Source: Flammula alnicola (taxonomy: Eukaryota > Basidiomycota > Agaricomycetes > Agaricales > Strophariaceae). Taken from it: a stretch of 64,000 nt of DNA. Both the position numbers and the translations under genes were made by a program. This document shows positions 47,090 to 59,007 of the stretch, in pieces. A model generated the notes under the pieces. It was not told the DNA's origin. It did not search any database and was given only the letters and a program-made list of their open reading frames with translations. The DNA lies in NCBI GenBank assembly GCA_015499995.1, contig JADNRV010000098.1, forward strand, positions 144,071 through 208,070. The letters are read 5' to 3'. Position 1 is the first letter of the stretch. Every line of letters begins with the position of its first letter.

Positions 47090-47507
47090 TTAGTAGCTGT
47101 GTGGTTAGGAGGGGGAGGCTGGATGAGGCTGGAGGTTGACCGTTGAAACGTTGATTCGGTTGATTCTTGATTCTTGAAGTAGACCGGTGACCGTTTCGTT
47201 GAATGAGGAGAAACCTCGATTTGCCTTCGCAGTCATGTGATATTAAAGAACGGTCACGCGACGCCTGACGCCTGACGCGTCTCGCGACTTGCTCGCGACT
47301 GTCGAGGCTTCAGGTCAATGTGAAGACTGGCTGGCGGGCCTTGTTTCGATCCGGAATTGTATTGCCACCACACGGATTCTCGCGTGACATGGACACTGCA
47401 CGACTCATCATCACCAAATATCGTAGTAGATCGTAGTCTACAAAGAAAACATTGTCATTCCAGAAAATTATGAGAACTATTTCTACATGTGATGATAGCT
47501 ATACAAT
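47090..47507. other. Intergenic, short repeats only
   Basis: SPC19 5' flank. Short direct repeats occur around 47,263-47,300 (GCCTGACG and CTCGCGACT motifs). No gene seen. Confidence 0.35.
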
Positions 47508-48160
47508 GGATTCCCTTCTCTTAATCACGAGGTACTCGTGATTATTCTTCGAAAGCTTGGCTTTCCGCCTCTGGTGGTCAGGTTTTTCAGTTCTTACCTG
47601 GTCGAGAGGAAAACGCGCTATGCGTGGAATTCTTTCTTGTCCAATCCTCTTCAGGCTGACGTGGGCATGGGTCAGGGCTCTGCTCTGTCTCCTGTCCTGT
47701 CAGCTATTTACTTAGCGCCCATCATGCATCTTTTCTACAAGAGATGCCTTGAGATTCATCTTGAGGTTGACCTCCTGTCATATGTTGATGATGGTACCCT
47801 CATTTTGCAGGGTCCGGACTTGGACTCCAATATTGTAGACCTTCAGAAAGCCTACAAGATTGTATTTGAACTTTTCACCAAGTTTGCACTTGCGCTTGAG
47901 CACGCAAAGTCGGAGGTTTTTCACTTCGACCGATCGCGCGACAAGTATAATCCAAGCATTGATTTGGGTGAGGCGCCCTACACTGGTGCTACTCCACTCC
48001 AACCTAAGCTGTTTTGGCGATACTTGGGGTTACGAGTCCTATTTATAGGAATCGTCCTTTTTACCCAACCCTCCGCAGAAAAAAGCGTTACGCTTGGAAT
48101 ACCGCAGGAACAACTTTCCTTTTTTGAATTGATGGCATCTATTTATAATCATTTTTGATG
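47508..48160 (+). mobile_element. Truncated non-LTR retrotransposon, reverse transcriptase fragment
   Basis: An open frame carries RT palm motifs of basidiomycete non-LTR elements: HEVLVIILRKLGFPPLVVRF, WNSFLSNPLQADVGMGQGSA, LSPVLSAIYLAPIMHLF and the catalytic LLSYVDDGTLIL, followed by KFALALEHAKSEVFHFDRSR and RYLG. Homology stops at about 48,030, after which the frame is unrelated. There is no endonuclease or RNase H domain, so the copy is truncated at both ends and inactive. Confidence 0.85.
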
Positions 48161-48574
48161 CAACCGGCTCGTGTCTGATGCCGCGTGATGCGCATTGCCT
48201 TTTCGGTGTTAAGTGATTGTCAGCACCTCTTCGGATTTATTTTTGGTATTGTTACAAATTAAATTAAATAACTAAAAAGTTGGCATGTGGTCTTTGGGAA
48301 GAGAGAGGATGCACCCATTACGAGCTGGCAAGAGGGCAATGTTGTTGGTAGAAATGGAACATGATGCATGAATGATTGTGTGTTTTCTTTTTTTTGCGGG
48401 TCCGGACACGGCTCGGATAGTTCAGATATCGGTGATAGGGCCGCAAACCGGCCACACGTGAATTTCGCAATATATCATCTTTTACCTATGGAATATAACC
48501 GAGACAGAGAGACTATAACACACCCAAGTTAGTAGTCTAAGGCCTAGCTATGCAACTACTAGTTGTCATATAAC

Positions 48575-49825
48575 CTGTGACAATGGTAATCAGACGCGGT
48601 TCAGAGCTAGCTGAGTCCGTATGATAAGCCGGGAGACAGTTAAAAGTTATCAGGCAGTGAAATATAGAACACATAAGTCATAAACGACTAGCGAGGCATA
48701 AACACACCATGGGGAATAAATTAAAAGACTTCTGGATGCTTTGGAAATAGTGCGCGGCGAATTCAGTACAATCAATGTATTGCTGAATAGCTAGCTACAA
48801 AATACTACAACTAGGAGCGCGAGACACAGCTAGTGAAAGCTAGACGCGAATGCGTCGACTACTAGTGAGCGTATCTTGTGACTTACTGAGAAACGCACGG
48901 GATGCGGACGCGTTAGTTAGACGCACGCTCTACCCTCTACCCGGGGGACTACCAAAAGTGGTAATAGGACAAGAAAGGAAAGAAGGAACCGGCATCAATG
49001 ATGGCTGCAGATCCGGAATAAAGCGGCACCGCTAGCCGAGACGCATGCATGATGCGCATGGTACGCGGAAGTCAGGAGCGTCCTAGCGCGCTAAAATGGG
49101 ATGAATTTCCAAATCCTTGACCGCTATCTGGTCACCTGGAAAACCCAACCCTATACCCATTGCCTGCAGGCATTATTTACACGAGATAAGAATGTTTTAC
49201 TCTATTTTATTCGCATACCAGAACCACACATAGCTGTAGTATAAAAGATGTACTTTTGTAGCTAGTTACCTAAAGCAATCTCTTCCCAGTTTTATTTCGA
49301 GCTAAGACACAGTGTCTAGTAAGAAAGAGGACGAATAAAGGATCAGTTTGACTTCAATAGAGTTCGTTTGAAAGCCAGAAGAAGGCTTAGTGTTAAAGAG
49401 AAGTTCTTGAGGACAAGGTCCAAGAATTTAGAAGCCAGAAGAGTGCTTAGAGGCCGGAAGAGTGCCTAGAGAAAGTCAGAAACAGAGTCCAAGTGGGCTA
49501 GCAGATCGTTCAGAAGGTAGCGCACAGTGCGGCCTTAGTTTCAGACGAGTTCCGAGCCTCCAGAGCAGCTAGTGCTTCGAAAGTCGAGCTAGTAGCGTCT
49601 TAGAGAGCTTTTCTAAAAACATAAAACCTTAAAATCAATAAAACTGTTCATCCTTGTGATAAAACGAAGCTTGAAACGAAGATAAAACGTGTATTTGAAT
49701 AATCCCTCATACCCACTTTAAACGAACCGCTGAAGAGACCGCGAGCGGCTAGCTGTGAACGGACTACCATTCTTCTTACCTGAGCTATTTTTAGCACTTA
49801 GTAAAGCTTATAATGTAGTCTAAAT
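48575..49825 (+). repeat. Probable solo-LTR-like retroelement sequence
   Basis: Non-coding sequence beginning TGTGACAATGG, with a TATAAAA at 49,240-49,246 and a downstream region of short AGAAG/GCTTAGAG repeats (49,375-49,480). The layout (TG start, internal TATA, repeats) is LTR-like, but no second copy is visible in the window, so limits are tentative. Confidence 0.35.
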
Positions 49826-51494
49826 GTTACAAGTCCGGACATTACAATGACAAGACTACTAAGGACTAGAGGAAACTATGCAAGATAACGAGGAATGCGC
49901 GGTTTAATAAAGACATTATCATTAGTAACTATTGAGATACTAGTCAATACATCTAATGAAGTGTACGGAAATAGGCGCCTTTCAGTAATATCTTAACCAT
50001 CCGGCCTATACAGCGAGGGCGCGGATCTCTAGATTAAAAGAACGGACATCTAGGCACACTACAGGACAGGTCGCGTGACATTGCCGAAGGCACCGAGGAC
50101 AGTGGAGCAGCGGGGTAAAGCAGACGCCCATAGACGCGCCTGTAGCAACACCGATCAAAGCTCGGATCAAAGGGATACCAAATTGGGAACACATACCATA
50201 TCGGGTAATAACTTGGTACAGGAAGATTTCCGGGGTGCATAACTCGACACAGCGAGATCCCAGATGCACGCCGAGGGTACCAAGATACCGGGTACAGAGG
50301 ACGAAGGGTTACAACCCTAATCACGAGCATTATCTCGGACAGAACGTGCGTGGATTGCCCGAGCGTCTCCGACGAAATGTAAGCGCGTCTATGCTCCGGT
50401 CAGTCTATAGCCAATGACAGGACAAGATACCAATGAAAACGAAAGGTCATGAGCCTGTATACCACGCGGTCGAGGAGGAGTAAGTCTTAGGTGCTTAAGT
50501 TAGCCGAACCGACGACGATCTGAGCTCCCGATCCAACCAAAAAGGCATGATTGAGCGGATGAGCACGGAAACTGTACTCCACAAGGCCGCCGCTCGCGCA
50601 CAAATGCCCATGAAATCTCTATATTCTCGTCATTGCGTCTATGTAATAATATATCGTCTCAGTAGTATATAAGCAGCCCTGTAACACCGTAGAACACAAG
50701 CAATTTACCACCCACGAGATACAAGCGCTTAAGAATTATATCTTAAGTGTTTCACCTCTAAGTACCAAGTAGCTTCAAAGCGAGAGTCCCATAATATAAA
50801 AAGAAACCAAGTAACGATATAAACGAACTGTTAAGACGAGAACGCGTGTCTAAGTGATTCGCCAAGACAAGTAAAGAGAGTTATAAGCCAAGGAACCTGT
50901 CTAAGTGACTTGTTCAAAACCTACCCTTTGTCAAAGGACATCTGGGGACCTGGACTGTAGTGTCGGTGGACGAAAGCGTCTACGCGCCTCTGGCCATTGT
51001 TAAGGGACTGTAGTGTCGGCGGATCAGACATCTGCGCGCCTCTTTCCACAAGTATAGTTTTTGAGACAAGTAAAGACAAGTTAAAGGGCATAGAGCCATC
51101 TTCTCAATTGGAGAACAAGACAAAGCGAGATCAGTTAGCAGTTTGTGCATAGGCACTAGTTTCCGAGTACCAGACCAGAATTTACACAAGTCTATTGGAC
51201 TTAAAACGACCCATTGGCTATAAACGCGCCTAAGGCCTTGCCTGAGCCGTTGTATAGTTAAACACCTTCTTTTATCGCACACCTACTATCAGGTATCGAT
51301 ATTATAAAACTATTATCCTCCCCTTGGACGAACTAAGTCAACTAAACATTGATTTGGGTGTTTGAGTGTAGTAAAGTAGTTATTTAAAAGTGAAGCAAGT
51401 CGGATTTGATAGTATCTCTCTAATAGACATTACAAAGTCTATTGAAAGCGACTACTTGATTATCTAGTAGTTCACACACACCCCGCACTAAGCA
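49826..51494 (+). repeat. Candidate 5' LTR of Ty3/Gypsy element 1
   Basis: The sequence starts TGTTACAAGTCC and contains TATATAA at 50,666-50,672 followed by a likely transcription start region. It precedes a candidate primer-binding site (TGGAGCCCACCGCGAGG at 51,503) and then gag. Two imperfect direct repeats (GGACTGTAGTGTCGG...TCTxCGCGCCTCT) lie at about 50,953 and 51,005. The other LTR would lie beyond the window, so the ends are inferred. Confidence 0.4.
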
Positions 51495-51999
51495 TCTTTA
51501 TCTGGAGCCCACCGCGAGGGGGGGTTTCTAAGATATTTGATACAAGGTTGCGGTAAAAGAGGCGTCGATTATTCGTACAGAAAGTCGTGCTTCAACCTGT
51601 ATAGGATTTGAATCGTTCAAACGGTGAAAACCATACAAAATTGAGGGCTCAAGTAATCCTAATAAGGGGAACAAGAGCGCCAATAAACCAGCGTCAGCAG
51701 TTGCTTCCTCATCAAAAGCACCAGCAGCACGCACCACTTATAATTCTATAAGGGCAGGAACAGAACCCCTACCTTTACCGTTACCAAAGAAAAGAGAACC
51801 TTTCTCGAAAGAGAAAACCCGCTCGGACTATAGCCAGAAAGTCAGATCCTTAAATAATATTCAAAGCGCACCTCGCAGGATATTATCCAGGACGGCTTCT
51901 GTACCTACCCAAAGAGCGACCTCCCCACCAGAAGAGGAAGAGGAAGATATTACCCAAGAACTTTTCCAGGCGCCAAACGTACCAACTAGATCTACTAAA

Positions 52000-53352
52000 A
52001 TGGGTATGCCAGCACCAGGAACAAGAGATGCGCCGAAGTTTGATCCAGACAAGGAGTCCGAATTGCTGAGATTTATATCTCGCATGGAGGATCTCTATTC
52101 TACCCATTCGATCACGGATGACAAGGAGAAAATAAGGCTACTAGGCAAATATGCCCCAGCGGAAACTGAAGCAGAATGGAGCGCATTTGACGAGTACAAA
52201 GCCGGAGCCTGGAAAGCGTTTAGAGATGAAGTCATAAAAAGCTATCCAGAAGCTGCCGCACTCGAAAGAGGCTCGCTTTTACGGTTCAAAAAGATATGCG
52301 CAGAGAAAGCCGGGCGGCATGGGATTCCTAGGCAAGACCTTCATGCTCTATTAAGTCTGAAACGAGCGTTCGTTGCAGAAGCCGAAAAACTGTTGGTGAC
52401 CCCAGCGCTTATGTCGAATAAAGAGCTAGTGACGGAGTTCCTAGGATGCCTGTCGGAAGAATTTCAGCAAAGACTGAAAGACAAGATGGACGATTTGGCA
52501 GACGCAAAGGGAGCGTCTACAAGCGCGACGACAGCAACAACAGCTGCTGGAGAAACCAGGGTAGAAGATCGCTACAAATGGAAGGAAGTGATCGAAACCG
52601 CGGTTATCATAGCGAGACGGTCCTCACAGCCGCCCGAAAGGATGAGCGAGGATTTGGTTCGCGGAGTTTCGGGCGAACGAAGAGAAGACACTATTAAAAT
52701 GGAGGAGACTGTAGCCAGACTGGCGGATTCCCTAAAAATCCAACAGCAGCAGCAACAGGAGATGCGACAGTACAGCCAAGTGATGGACCGACGCTTTGAG
52801 CAGCTAATCTCAGCAATAAAAACTCAAGCGATCCAGCCACAGGCAGGAACCTCGCAACCTTACTCTTACCAACAACAATACCCAAGGAATAATGCGTATA
52901 GCCCAGGAGCTAGTAATAGCAGACAGTATCCCGATGGGTGCTACTATTGCAAAGAAATGGGGCACAGGATGCACGAGTGTCCGCACGCGCTTAAACACTT
53001 GGATCTGAAATGGATAAAGCGCATAGACAGGTGGTTGAAGCTACCTGATGGTTCCCCACTACCTACAGACGGTGAGAAATCGCGCAAGGAAGTAGTGGAA
53101 CAATTGTATAAAACTAGGCCGGGTATTATACCAATGGCGAAAGTAAATATGCAATCCTTCTATCAGGGAAGCGACCAAAACCAGGATATGATGCTACAAG
53201 ACATGCAGGACCCAAGGGTTTCGCAACTATTGAATGGGTTAGCGCAGCTATTAGGAAGAGAGACCGTGGATAGAATGATAGCGGAAGAAAGGGAGCCCTC
53301 ACCCCTGGATGGGATTGAGGAGGAAGAAGAGAACTGTCGGGTTTTTGAATAG
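52000..53352 (+). CDS. Gag polyprotein of Gypsy element 1
   Basis: ATG 52,000 opens a 450-residue frame with a capsid-like region (FDPDKESELLRFISRMEDLY, EAEWSAFDEYKAGAWKAFRD), a Gln-rich coiled segment and a CCHC zinc knuckle CYYCKEMGHRMHEC near residue 315. The frame is open upstream of the ATG to about 51,630 without another ATG, so the native product may be longer or start by another route. Packages element RNA. The downstream pol frame overlaps its end by 44 bp in a different frame, consistent with a frameshift-expressed pol. Confidence 0.88.
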   Translation: MGMPAPGTRDAPKFDPDKESELLRFISRMEDLYSTHSITDDKEKIRLLGKYAPAETEAEWSAFDEYKAGAWKAFRDEVIKSYPEAAALERGSLLRFKKICAEKAGRHGIPRQDLHALLSLKRAFVAEAEKLLVTPALMSNKELVTEFLGCLSEEFQQRLKDKMDDLADAKGASTSATTATTAAGETRVEDRYKWKEVIETAVIIARRSSQPPERMSEDLVRGVSGERREDTIKMEETVARLADSLKIQQQQQQEMRQYSQVMDRRFEQLISAIKTQAIQPQAGTSQPYSYQQQYPRNNAYSPGASNSRQYPDGCYYCKEMGHRMHECPHALKHLDLKWIKRIDRWLKLPDGSPLPTDGEKSRKEVVEQLYKTRPGIIPMAKVNMQSFYQGSDQNQDMMLQDMQDPRVSQLLNGLAQLLGRETVDRMIAEEREPSPLDGIEEEEENCRVFE

Positions 53353-54540
53353 TTCAAGGATGGGAAAGCCTGGGACTGCGAAGAAACCGACCTCTTCCGG
53401 AAGACCCAAGGCCCCTGAGGACAGAAACCGCAAGAGTCGAGTAGAAATAGAAGAATCAGAAGATGAGGAGAGCGATGAGCAAGAGGAGGAGGACGTGCGG
53501 AGAGGTCCACCCCGAAGAAGCAAAAGAGATCAGGTAGCGCCCAAGGTATTACCTAAAGCGGTAATTGATCCACCAAGGCCCAAGGAGTTGCCATATGTGG
53601 ACGTCCCAGCATTACGATATGTTACACGACCCACAGGCGCGCCTAAGCCTAGAGATGTAGAAACGAGACCGGGGCCGGCATACAAAAACCGTGCACCCAT
53701 AGAAGATGAAGTCGACTCGGAAAAGATATTGGCTGCTATCCTAGACACGCCAGTAACCGTACCACTCAAGAACCTTTTCGGTTCGCCAGATAGTCCGGTC
53801 ACTAAAGCGTTCGCTAAAAAGATAACTAAAACCAGACAGCCAGTCTTGATAGAGGAGATTTTAGATGAAGAATATGAGCAGCCACGCAGGAATGCCGCTT
53901 CTGCACCAAGGGTGACATTCGCACATGATCTGCAGTTTAAAAATGATGCGCTCGAGGATTGGGAAGATACCGGGCAGCCAAACCCAAATTGGAACATAGC
54001 AAGCGATCCGGTGTTGCAGTTCATACAAGAACACGACGGAGCGTTGCCCGATGAACCTATAGTCGCAAGGGAATCCTTAGCTCTTAGGTCTATCTATCCG
54101 AAGATCAATCAAATGGGTCAAGAGGAGGCAGTAGTGGATCCCGGTTCACAGATCGTGTCTATGGCGAGGAAGTCGCTATTGAACTAGGCTTAACCTGGAA
54201 CCCAGGGATCACGGTTAATATGCAGAGTGCGAACGGATCAACAAACAGGACGCTGGGACTGGCAAGAGATGTACCATTTAATCTTGGTGGACTTATGCTC
54301 TACTTGCAGGTACATATTCTTAAAAACCCTGCTTACCGAGTTTTGTTGGGGAGACCGTTTGACGCGCTTACCCGAAGTGGGATTCAAAAGAGATGGATGG
54401 TAGTCAGACTATCACTATCACGGATCCTAATACTGGGAAGCGAGTGTGCCTACCTACATATGAACGCGGTGAGAACCCGTGCAGTTCAGGAGGAAGCATC
54501 AAATGACGCCCCTGAAAGCGCCCAGGCTTTTTAGATAACC
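53309..54540 (+). pseudogene. Pol N-terminus and aspartic protease of Gypsy element 1, frameshifted
   Basis: A 292-codon frame carries a basic/acidic linker, the segment RAPIEDEVDSEKILAAILDT and PVTVPLKNLFGSPD common to agaric Gypsy polyproteins, and a protease active-site motif VVDPGSQIVSMA. At about 54,166 one base appears to be missing, after which the protease continues in another frame (AIELGLTWNPG, LKNPAYRVLLGRPFDAL). It would process Gag-Pol in an active element. Confidence 0.75.
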
Positions 54541-54980
54541 TCGAGGAACTTATCCCAGATGAAGGAGAGGTAGTGATGATGATAGAGCTTGTTGAGAACG
54601 AGAAAAAGTTGCGCGTGCGATACGCACAGCACAAAGATAATGGAACATTCACGGATGAAGGAAAAAGGCTCGCCTTTTTATCATGCGCACTAGATGAGGA
54701 GGTCATAGAAGGAGACGAGCTGTAGAAATCGAATCCTACCTTAACCAAATCTATCCTGGTAAGCTAGAAAAGAGGACCAAGGGCCAGCGGCATCAGTCTA
54801 CTTAGGAAAGAAATATAAACCAGTCGCTTTGAAAGTAAAGCCGGTTTATGCGTCTCTGCCAGAGCAGTACAGGATCAAGCGGGAAATCAAGGGAGATCCG
54901 TTAGCGGATATGCCCAAGCTTAGTAAAAACCCACCTGATTTGAGCCCAAAGGAAGATATACACAAGAAAGAAAAGACGCG

Positions 54981-56548
54981 ATGGATAAAGTACACGAGGG
55001 AGACTTCTTGTTACCAGAAGAACGCAAGCTGGTACATCAGCTCATCGCGGAACAAAACCAGGCGTTCGCTTGGGAGGATGATGAGCGAGGAAAATTCAGG
55101 GAAGACTTCTTCCCTCCCGTAGTCATTCCTACCATAGAACATAAGCCGTGGGTAGAAAGAAATATCCCAATTCCCCGGGAATTTATGATGAAGTATGTAA
55201 GATCATCAGGTCCAAGGAAAAATCACAGGTCTACGAGCCTTCGAACTCCCCGTATCGATCTCGCTGGTTTACCGTGGCCAAGAAAAATGGGAAGCTCAGG
55301 ATCGTGCATAGTTTGGAACCCTTGAACAAGGTAACCATCGCGCACTCCGGCCTTCCGCCCGCAACAGAAGAATTAGCCGCGCATTTTGCAGGCCGAGCTT
55401 GCGGCGGAATGTTTGATTTATACGTGGGATATGATGAACGACAGCTAGCAGAGCAGTCGCGCGATCTTACTACATTCCAGACTCCCTACGGCGCTATGCG
55501 CTTGGTAACCTTACCTATGGGCTGGACAAACTCCGTTCCCATCTTTCATGATGATGTTACATTTATTTTGAAAGAAGAGACACCCGATTTTACGATACCT
55601 TATATCGATGATGTACCTGTCAGAGGACCTCTGACTCGCTACCAAAATAAAGATGGCACTTATGAGATGATACCAGAAAACCCGGGAATTAGACGCTTCG
55701 TATGGGAACATATGCAGAATGTCAATCGGGTAGTGCAACGCATGAAATATTGCGGCGGCACATTTTCAGGATATAAATCAGTAATATGCGCAGCAGATAT
55801 TACCGTAGTCGGTCACTTGTGCACTATGGAAGGACGCAAACCAACCACGGAGCGCGTAAAGCAGATCATGGATTGGGACGAATTTGCGGACCTATCCCAG
55901 GTCAGAGGTTTCCTCGGTACTGTCGGCGTACTGCGCAGTTACATCTCTAATTATGCGATCAGGGCCAGGTTCCTACAAAGACTAACGCATAGTCGCGAAC
56001 CATTTGTTTGGGGACCGGACCAAGAGGAGTCTGTAAAATTATTGAAGGATGGAGCACAGAACGCATACGCGTTGAAAGCTATCGATTATGAAGGACAAGG
56101 AGATGTAGTGTTGGCCGTGGACAGCTCTTACATAGCAATAGGTTTCTATGTCTTCCAAGAAGATATAAATGATGCCAAGAAACACTACTATGCGAGATTT
56201 GGGTCCATTACAATGAATGACAGAGAAGCGCGCTACTCCCAACCGAAGCGTGAGCTGTTCGGATTAAAGCGTGCCCTCGAGAACAATCGAAAATGGTTAA
56301 TTGGTTGCCGAAAATTAGTAGTCGAGACAGACGCCAAGTACATTGCTGGGATGTTACAACATCCTGACATGATGCCTAATGCGGTAATTAACCGATGGAT
56401 TGAACAGATTGGGATGTTCCACTTCACCCTGAGGCACAAAGCGGAAAGACCTTTGGACCTGACGGACTTTCGCGCCGTTACAAGCAGCCAAATGATCCGG
56501 ACCCTGAGCCAACAGACGAGGAAGACATTGATGACCACGGACCCATAG
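54981..56548 (+). pseudogene. Reverse transcriptase-RNase H of Gypsy element 1
   Basis: RT motifs: YEPSNSPYRSRWFTVAKKNG, LRIVHSLEPLNKVTI, FQTPYGAMRLVTLPMGWTNS and the catalytic YIDDVPV; then the connection domain VRGFLGTVGVLRSYI and RNase H (VLAVDSSYIAIGFYVF, RELFGLKRAL, VETDAKY). A one-base loss near 55,175 separates the start (LLPEERKLVHQLIAEQNQAF) from the rest. Integrase is absent before the insertion point at 56,884. Confidence 0.85.
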
Positions 56549-56883
56549 AGTTAGTGATCGCAGATCCTACGGAGCCGCAGCCATTACCAATTGAGGACTT
56601 TGTTAATGAAATTGATAACGAAAAGGCTTCTTCCAAAGTATATCTTCGGCGTCAATCAAAAGTGAACTAAAAATAGTGGCCGATGGCGCATCGGACCTCA
56701 TGCAGTACTACTGGCGGAATCTAGAGCAGATTGAAATGGATGAAAGCTACAGTGGGATCGCCGTATCTATAAGCTGCTTTTCACAAGAATTGGCTGAAGC
56801 CGATGTATACAGACTAGGAGAGAAAACACTACTGGAAAGACATTTGAATGGAAACAAAGAAGTGCTAGGACCTGTGCGCGTGG

Positions 56884-57088
56884 TGTGGCGGTGCTGGCGG
56901 AGCCAGCCGAGTGGAGTCTGAACCACCTTAGACACTTTCACGCATGTTTGTAGCACATCTGCATTCACACTCACGACATTGTCCACGCTTTCTCCGGCTT
57001 TGCACCTTCTCTGAGACAGACTCCGGCTTTGCACCTTCTCTGAGACAGACTCCGGCTTTCCCCCGCTTTCGGCTCTAGGCAGCCTCCA
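56884..57088 (+). repeat. 5' LTR of Gypsy element 2
   Basis: The first 112 bp match the sequence from 63,889 to the window end at about 94% identity. The LTR end is inferred at about 57,088 (...CCTCCA) before a possible primer-binding site TGGTGACGAGAG. Inside, a 29 bp unit (TCCGGCTTTGCACCTTCTCT...) is tandemly duplicated at 56,993-57,050. Confidence 0.75.
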
Positions 57089-57371
57089 TCTTGGTGACGA
57101 GAGTAGATTCGACGACCACACATAACCGCTGGCAAACTGGCAGACAGAAGAAGAGACGACCAACAGAGCTGGCAAAAGGCACAAGAGATACTGGAACGGA
57201 TATCACAACTTAGAATCAACGATCAGATAAGACAAAGAAACATATGACAGCACAACAGAACTGCCAGCACACCGACACTTTCGACACACAGCCCATCAAC
57301 AGAATCAAGCCTCACGACAACACCATCGACTCGCAGCCCCCATCATCACCGATAACAGAAAGACAACTGAC

Positions 57372-57525
57372 GACAGAACAAGGACGACCCTGACCCCAGA
57401 ACAAGAACGACCCCCGACCCAGAACAAGAACGACCCCCGACCCCAGAACAAGAACGACCCTCGACCCTAGAACAAGAACGACCCCCAACCATTCAACAAA
57501 CACAACCCCCGACCCCCGAACAAGA
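57372..57525 (+). repeat. Imperfect 24 bp tandem repeat in gag leader
   Basis: About five copies of a unit around CAGAACAAGAACGACCCCC. In one frame they encode Pro-rich PTPEQERP repeats directly before the gag start region. Confidence 0.75.
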
Positions 57526-58788
57526 CGACGACATGGCCAACAAAACGACCTCAAGCTCTTTCGTGGCGACTACGGGACCTCCGATGAGAAACCACACACC
57601 TGGTTCCACAAGCTGGAACGACAATTCGACGAGAGTACACCAAACGTACGGAAACATTTCAAATTCGCGCGTAACCTCGAACCCGGACATACGGCAGAGA
57701 AATGGTATGAAAATCGAACGGCAGCTGAGCTAGCAGACTGGACCGTATTCTACGAGGCATTTACAACATGATGGCCGAAACCGACGGTCAACATACCAAG
57801 TCGCGACCACCTCCTATCGATGCTCATGAACATGAGGCTCGACGAAGCAAGCGTAGGATGCACAGTAGGACCAGCAGATGAACAGGTGCTCTCTCACCTA
57901 GCATGGGCCAAACAGGTGAAGAACATAGTCAACGCCATACAGGATGATGGAGGCCTGCTCATCACCCGGTACGTGACACCCTACCTCTGCCGATACGTCT
58001 AGCCCTGGTCTCCTTAGGCCCGACAGCGACAACATGGACAGCATTCCTCGCCCAAGTCACCTCGATCACCTACGCCGCCCTGAAGAACCAACTCGACCTA
58101 CTCGCGAGAAGCACACCCAACCCCATGTCGACCCTAATGTCGAGGTTCGCCAACCAATCGCTATCGCCTTTCACGCCCACACAACAACCAATATACGGCA
58201 ACCCAGCTCCATACCAAACCCCAACGCCGTACCAAGCACCAACCACTCCTACAGCGATGACACTGTACACTTCGAATACAACCCGAGCACGAGACACCCC
58301 GCCGCACATGAGCTCATGGGCTAGCACCGTCCAAACGCCAGTACAACAAACCCCCCAGACCTCTCGATACATCACGCCCGGTGCACGACAAGCCCAAGGC
58401 GAACAAAATCCCTTCCTTAGCACACCAAGCACCGCCCGCGAACCCCAACTCCATCTTCTACAACAAAACACCACAGACACCCCAGACACCCTCTCCGACC
58501 CCACGAACACAACCCAACCTTGATGCCAACGAACTCGCCAGGAGAGCCGTCGCCTCGTCAGCAACATACACAAACGACGCCGCAGGCGCTGCACAGTATA
58601 ACGCCGCGCTCGCCGCTTGGAACGCGATGTACCCCAACATACAAGATGCCAGCTTCATGATGACCTCGTACCCACTACGACCAGGCACGGCCCCCATCGG
58701 ATCCCGCGAATGCTTCTGCTGCGGCATGACAGGCCACATTGCCACAGGAGGAGGATGCACGAACCCCACGAGCCAGCTCGACAGATGA
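57400..58788 (+). pseudogene. Gag of Gypsy element 2, disrupted
   Basis: Pieces in several frames make a Gag: PTPEQERP repeats, LKLFRGDYGTSDEKPHTWFH, ERQFDESTPNVRKHFKFARN, ADWTVFYEAFTT then TGA then WPKPTVN, LSHLAWAKQVKNIVNAIQDD, TAFLAQVTSITYAALKNQLD, and a CCHC-like knuckle CFCCGMTGHIATGGGC near 58,712-58,759 (with six rather than four residues between His and the last Cys). One TGA and at least two frame changes break it. Confidence 0.75.
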
Positions 58789-59007
58789 GAACAGAACTGG
58801 TGCATGTTCGTCAGCCGCGCACTCTTTTCGGGCACGTCAGGACACGGTTCACATCGCCCAGATCACAACAAACGACGAGGCACCTATCCACTACAGCACC
58901 GCCATCTACGACATGGAAGCATTGCAGTTCGAAGACGAGAATGACGACCAGGGAAATGGTCAGGAGATGAGCACGTAGAGGGCTGCGCATCTCTCCCAAC
59001 AAATACC

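Larger units (their letters stand above)
51495..56883 (+). mobile_element. Ty3/Gypsy retrotransposon 1, decayed and interrupted
   Basis: Internal part of an LTR element: primer-binding site at 51,503, gag (52,000-53,352), protease region (53,309-about 54,400) and RT-RNase H (54,980-56,548). The integrase half is missing because a second element is inserted at 56,884. Several one-base frameshifts (about 54,166 and 55,175) show that it is inactive. Confidence 0.88.

Noticed and set aside
57312..57554. Minus-strand repetitive VVLVLGSG frame resembling a membrane protein
   Set aside because: Produced by the 24 bp tandem repeat in the gag leader read backwards.
58070..58594. 174-codon minus-strand frame rich in Val, Arg and Trp
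   Set aside because: Antisense of the Pro/Thr-rich Gag linker of Gypsy 2.
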